DNA from: JAVJSD01 sp040219575
GTDB lineage: Bacteria > Planctomycetota > Planctomycetia > Pirellulales > Pirellulaceae
Length of the DNA stretch: 64,000 bases
NCBI GenBank assembly: GCA_040219575.1
Contig: JAVJSD010000119.1
Coordinates: 62,001 to 126,000, forward strand
Direction of reading: 5' to 3'
Made by a program: the position numbers and the translations under genes. The notes below the pieces were generated by a model that had not been told where the DNA came from, did no database searches, and saw only the letters and a program-made list of their open reading frames with translations. Below, one piece after another: positions 62,760 to 64,000 of this stretch (position 1 is its first letter; each line of letters opens with the position of its first letter).

Positions 62760-63509
62760 ATGAATCGCCTCCCGCTGTCGATTCTCGGCGCTTTCGCGCT
62801 CGGCTGCTTCGCGACGACCTGCTCCGCCTCGGAGTTCGCCCGCAGTGCGAACTTCGTCGTGCTGGCGGAGGACGCCCAGTTGGCTCACGACGTGTTGACG
62901 CAGGCCGAACGCTATCGCCGCGAGATCGCCGAGTCGTGGCTGGGCGAGTCGCTGCCGGAGGGCGTCGGCGCCGCCATGATCAACGTCCGCATCTCGGCCG
63001 ACGAAGAACAAGGGCTGACCTGGCCCACACGCCCCGACGCGGCGCGGCGCTATCACCGCGTGTGGGTGACCACCGCCTCGCGGCAAGACGCCGTCGGCCC
63101 CGTGTTGAAACACGAGCTGACGCATGTGCTGCTGGCCACCTGGATGCCCGACCAACTGCCCCCCTGGGCCGATGAGGGGGCCGCCAGTCTGTACGACGAC
63201 GCCGAGCGCGCGGCGATGCGGCGCAAGACGGTCGCCTGGTTCGCGCGGTCGGGGAATTGGCCGCGTCTGGCGCACGTGCTGACCGAACAGACGATCACCG
63301 CCGACGAACTGGCCGCCTACACGATCGCGGCGTCGCTGACGGAGTTCCTGCTCAGCCGGGCCGATCGCCCCACCTTCCTCCGCTTCGCCGCCGAGGGACG
63401 CCGGAAAGGTTGGGATCACGCGCTGCAATCGCACTACAAGATCTCCGACGTCGACGCGCTGCAACGCGCCTGGCGGCAGTGGGCGTCGTCGTCGATCGCC
63501 GCCGAGTAG
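62760..63509 (+). CDS. Exported gluzincin-like metallopeptidase
   Basis: A 249-residue protein with a signal peptide (MNRLPLSILGAFALGCFATT, then CSASE). KHELTHVLLATW has the zinc motif HELTH (118-122) and PWADEGAASLYDD gives the third-ligand Glu139 in the DEG pattern of peptidase MA-like families. The N-terminal domain (FVVLAEDAQLAHDVLTQAER) and the helical C-terminus (EFLLSRADRPTFLRFAAEGR) also match. All metal ligands are present, so an active periplasmic peptidase is likely. Single gene. Confidence 0.85.
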   Translation: MNRLPLSILGAFALGCFATTCSASEFARSANFVVLAEDAQLAHDVLTQAERYRREIAESWLGESLPEGVGAAMINVRISADEEQGLTWPTRPDAARRYHRVWVTTASRQDAVGPVLKHELTHVLLATWMPDQLPPWADEGAASLYDDAERAAMRRKTVAWFARSGNWPRLAHVLTEQTITADELAAYTIAASLTEFLLSRADRPTFLRFAAEGRRKGWDHALQSHYKISDVDALQRAWRQWASSSIAAE

Positions 63510-63551
63510 CAGCGCCCTCAGCGCGCTGCCGAGCAGCCCGCTGGGCTTGCG

Positions 63552-63704
63552 GTTGTTGAGGCCTGCATTGTCAATGCCGACGATGTAGCGAGCCGTGCGT
63601 TTAACGGCAAGCCGCAGGCGTCGGCGGATCGTTGCTGGAACGTTTCCAGCTAGTGCGGGGTCGTGCGCGCGCCGACGCCTGCGGCTCGCCGTTAAGCGAG
63701 TCGA
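63552..63704 (+). repeat. Dispersed repeat family B, copy B4
   Basis: The most complete copy: GTTGTTGAGGCCTGCATTGT leader, TGCCGACGATGTAGCGAGC, CGTTTAACGGCAAGCCG, a small internal hairpin GGAACGTTTCC, and GGCTCGCCGTTAAGCGA as the closing arm. Confidence 0.9.
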
Positions 63705-63878
63705 TCGCAAGGGATGCATGCCATTGAAATTACCGGCCTCGATGAATTCGCCGAAGGCCGGGCGCGCGGTGAATCCCCTTGAGCGGCTGGCGTGAATCCG
63801 GGACGATGAGCCTTGCGATTCTTTCGTGCGACCGTGCAGGACGAACATTCCTCTTTCTTCACAAGGGCGCCGGATCTC

Positions 63879-64000
63879 ATGGCGAACGTCGCGCAGGCCT
63901 TGCAGGGCGCGTGGAAGGTGCATCAACAGGGCGAGGTGGCGCGGGCCGAGTCGGTCTATCGCGACGTCCTCGCGGCGCAGCCCGACAACGCCGCGGCCTG
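63879..64000 (+). CDS. TPR-repeat protein, 5' part only
   Basis: Forty codons are visible before the window ends: MANVAQALQGAWKVHQQGEV then ARAESVYRDVLAAQPDNAAA. This is the start of a tetratricopeptide repeat (alternating helix A with small residues, and a YRxxLxxxPDNxxA helix B end). Many planctomycete proteins begin like this and continue with further TPRs and a glycosyltransferase or sulfotransferase domain, but none of that can be seen. The ATG at 63879 is supported by GGGCGCCGGATCTC upstream only weakly. Confidence 0.75.
   Translation, partial: MANVAQALQGAWKVHQQGEVARAESVYRDVLAAQPDNAAA

Overview
The window looks like chromosomal DNA of a high-GC planctomycete, most likely Pirellulales. 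The reasons are the YTV-repeat secreted protein, a DUF1080 (3-keto-disaccharide hydrolase) protein, a 62-residue basic protein of a planctomycete-only type, an ABC-2 permease fused to a CPBP protease, a B12-dependent ribonucleotide reductase, a secreted Lon-type protease, and many short one-gene transcription units separated by repeat-rich spacers. I recognise no rRNA, tRNA, CRISPR array, prophage or transposase gene.

Layout. 0-9 kb: amidohydrolase, NatA/NatB-like ABC exporter with CPBP tail, AAA+ ATPase, thiamine-binding protein plus L-2-hydroxyglutarate oxidase. 9-16 kb: thiolase remnant beside a MITE-like element, small membrane and secreted proteins, PP2C phosphatase, DUF2293 protein overlapping a stand-alone M41-like protease, SUI1 factor, CopD-like membrane protein. 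16-25 kb: OpuF-like osmoprotectant ABC transporter, SAM methyltransferase, YTV protein, secreted alpha/beta hydrolase, protein kinase. 25-34 kb: dprA, Tll0287-like c-type haem protein under an NsrR-like Rrf2 regulator, quinone oxidoreductase, haloalkane-dehalogenase-like hydrolase, THUMP-like methyltransferase. 36-45 kb: nrdJ with tandem NrdR boxes and a clear terminator, a dicarboxylate symporter, orphan cpaF, thiL, a TerB-like protein and mutM. 45-51 kb: TetR-controlled RND efflux operon with two copies of one operator. 51-59 kb: secreted S16 protease, diguanylate cyclase, and a divergent four-gene polysaccharide operon whose sugar transferase carries a degenerate GGDEF-like domain. 59-64 kb: M3 peptidase, small proteins, DUF1080 protein, a gluzincin and the start of a TPR gene.

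The most unusual content is between genes. At least eight dispersed repeat or palindrome families recur in this 64 kb. They include a 164-bp element with 26-bp terminal inverted repeats (three copies), a roughly 155-bp element built on a TTTAACGGCAAGCCG stem (four copies), 60-95 bp TAGCGGAAGT palindromes (four copies), 22-24 bp perfect hairpins (two copies), and purine-rich heptad repeats. The heptads start at or just after the stop codon of four unrelated genes, always in the same orientation relative to the mRNA. The best-supported regulatory circuits are NrdR on nrdJ and the TetR operator pair on the RND system; a c-di-GMP link to the polysaccharide operon is an inference from gene arrangement.
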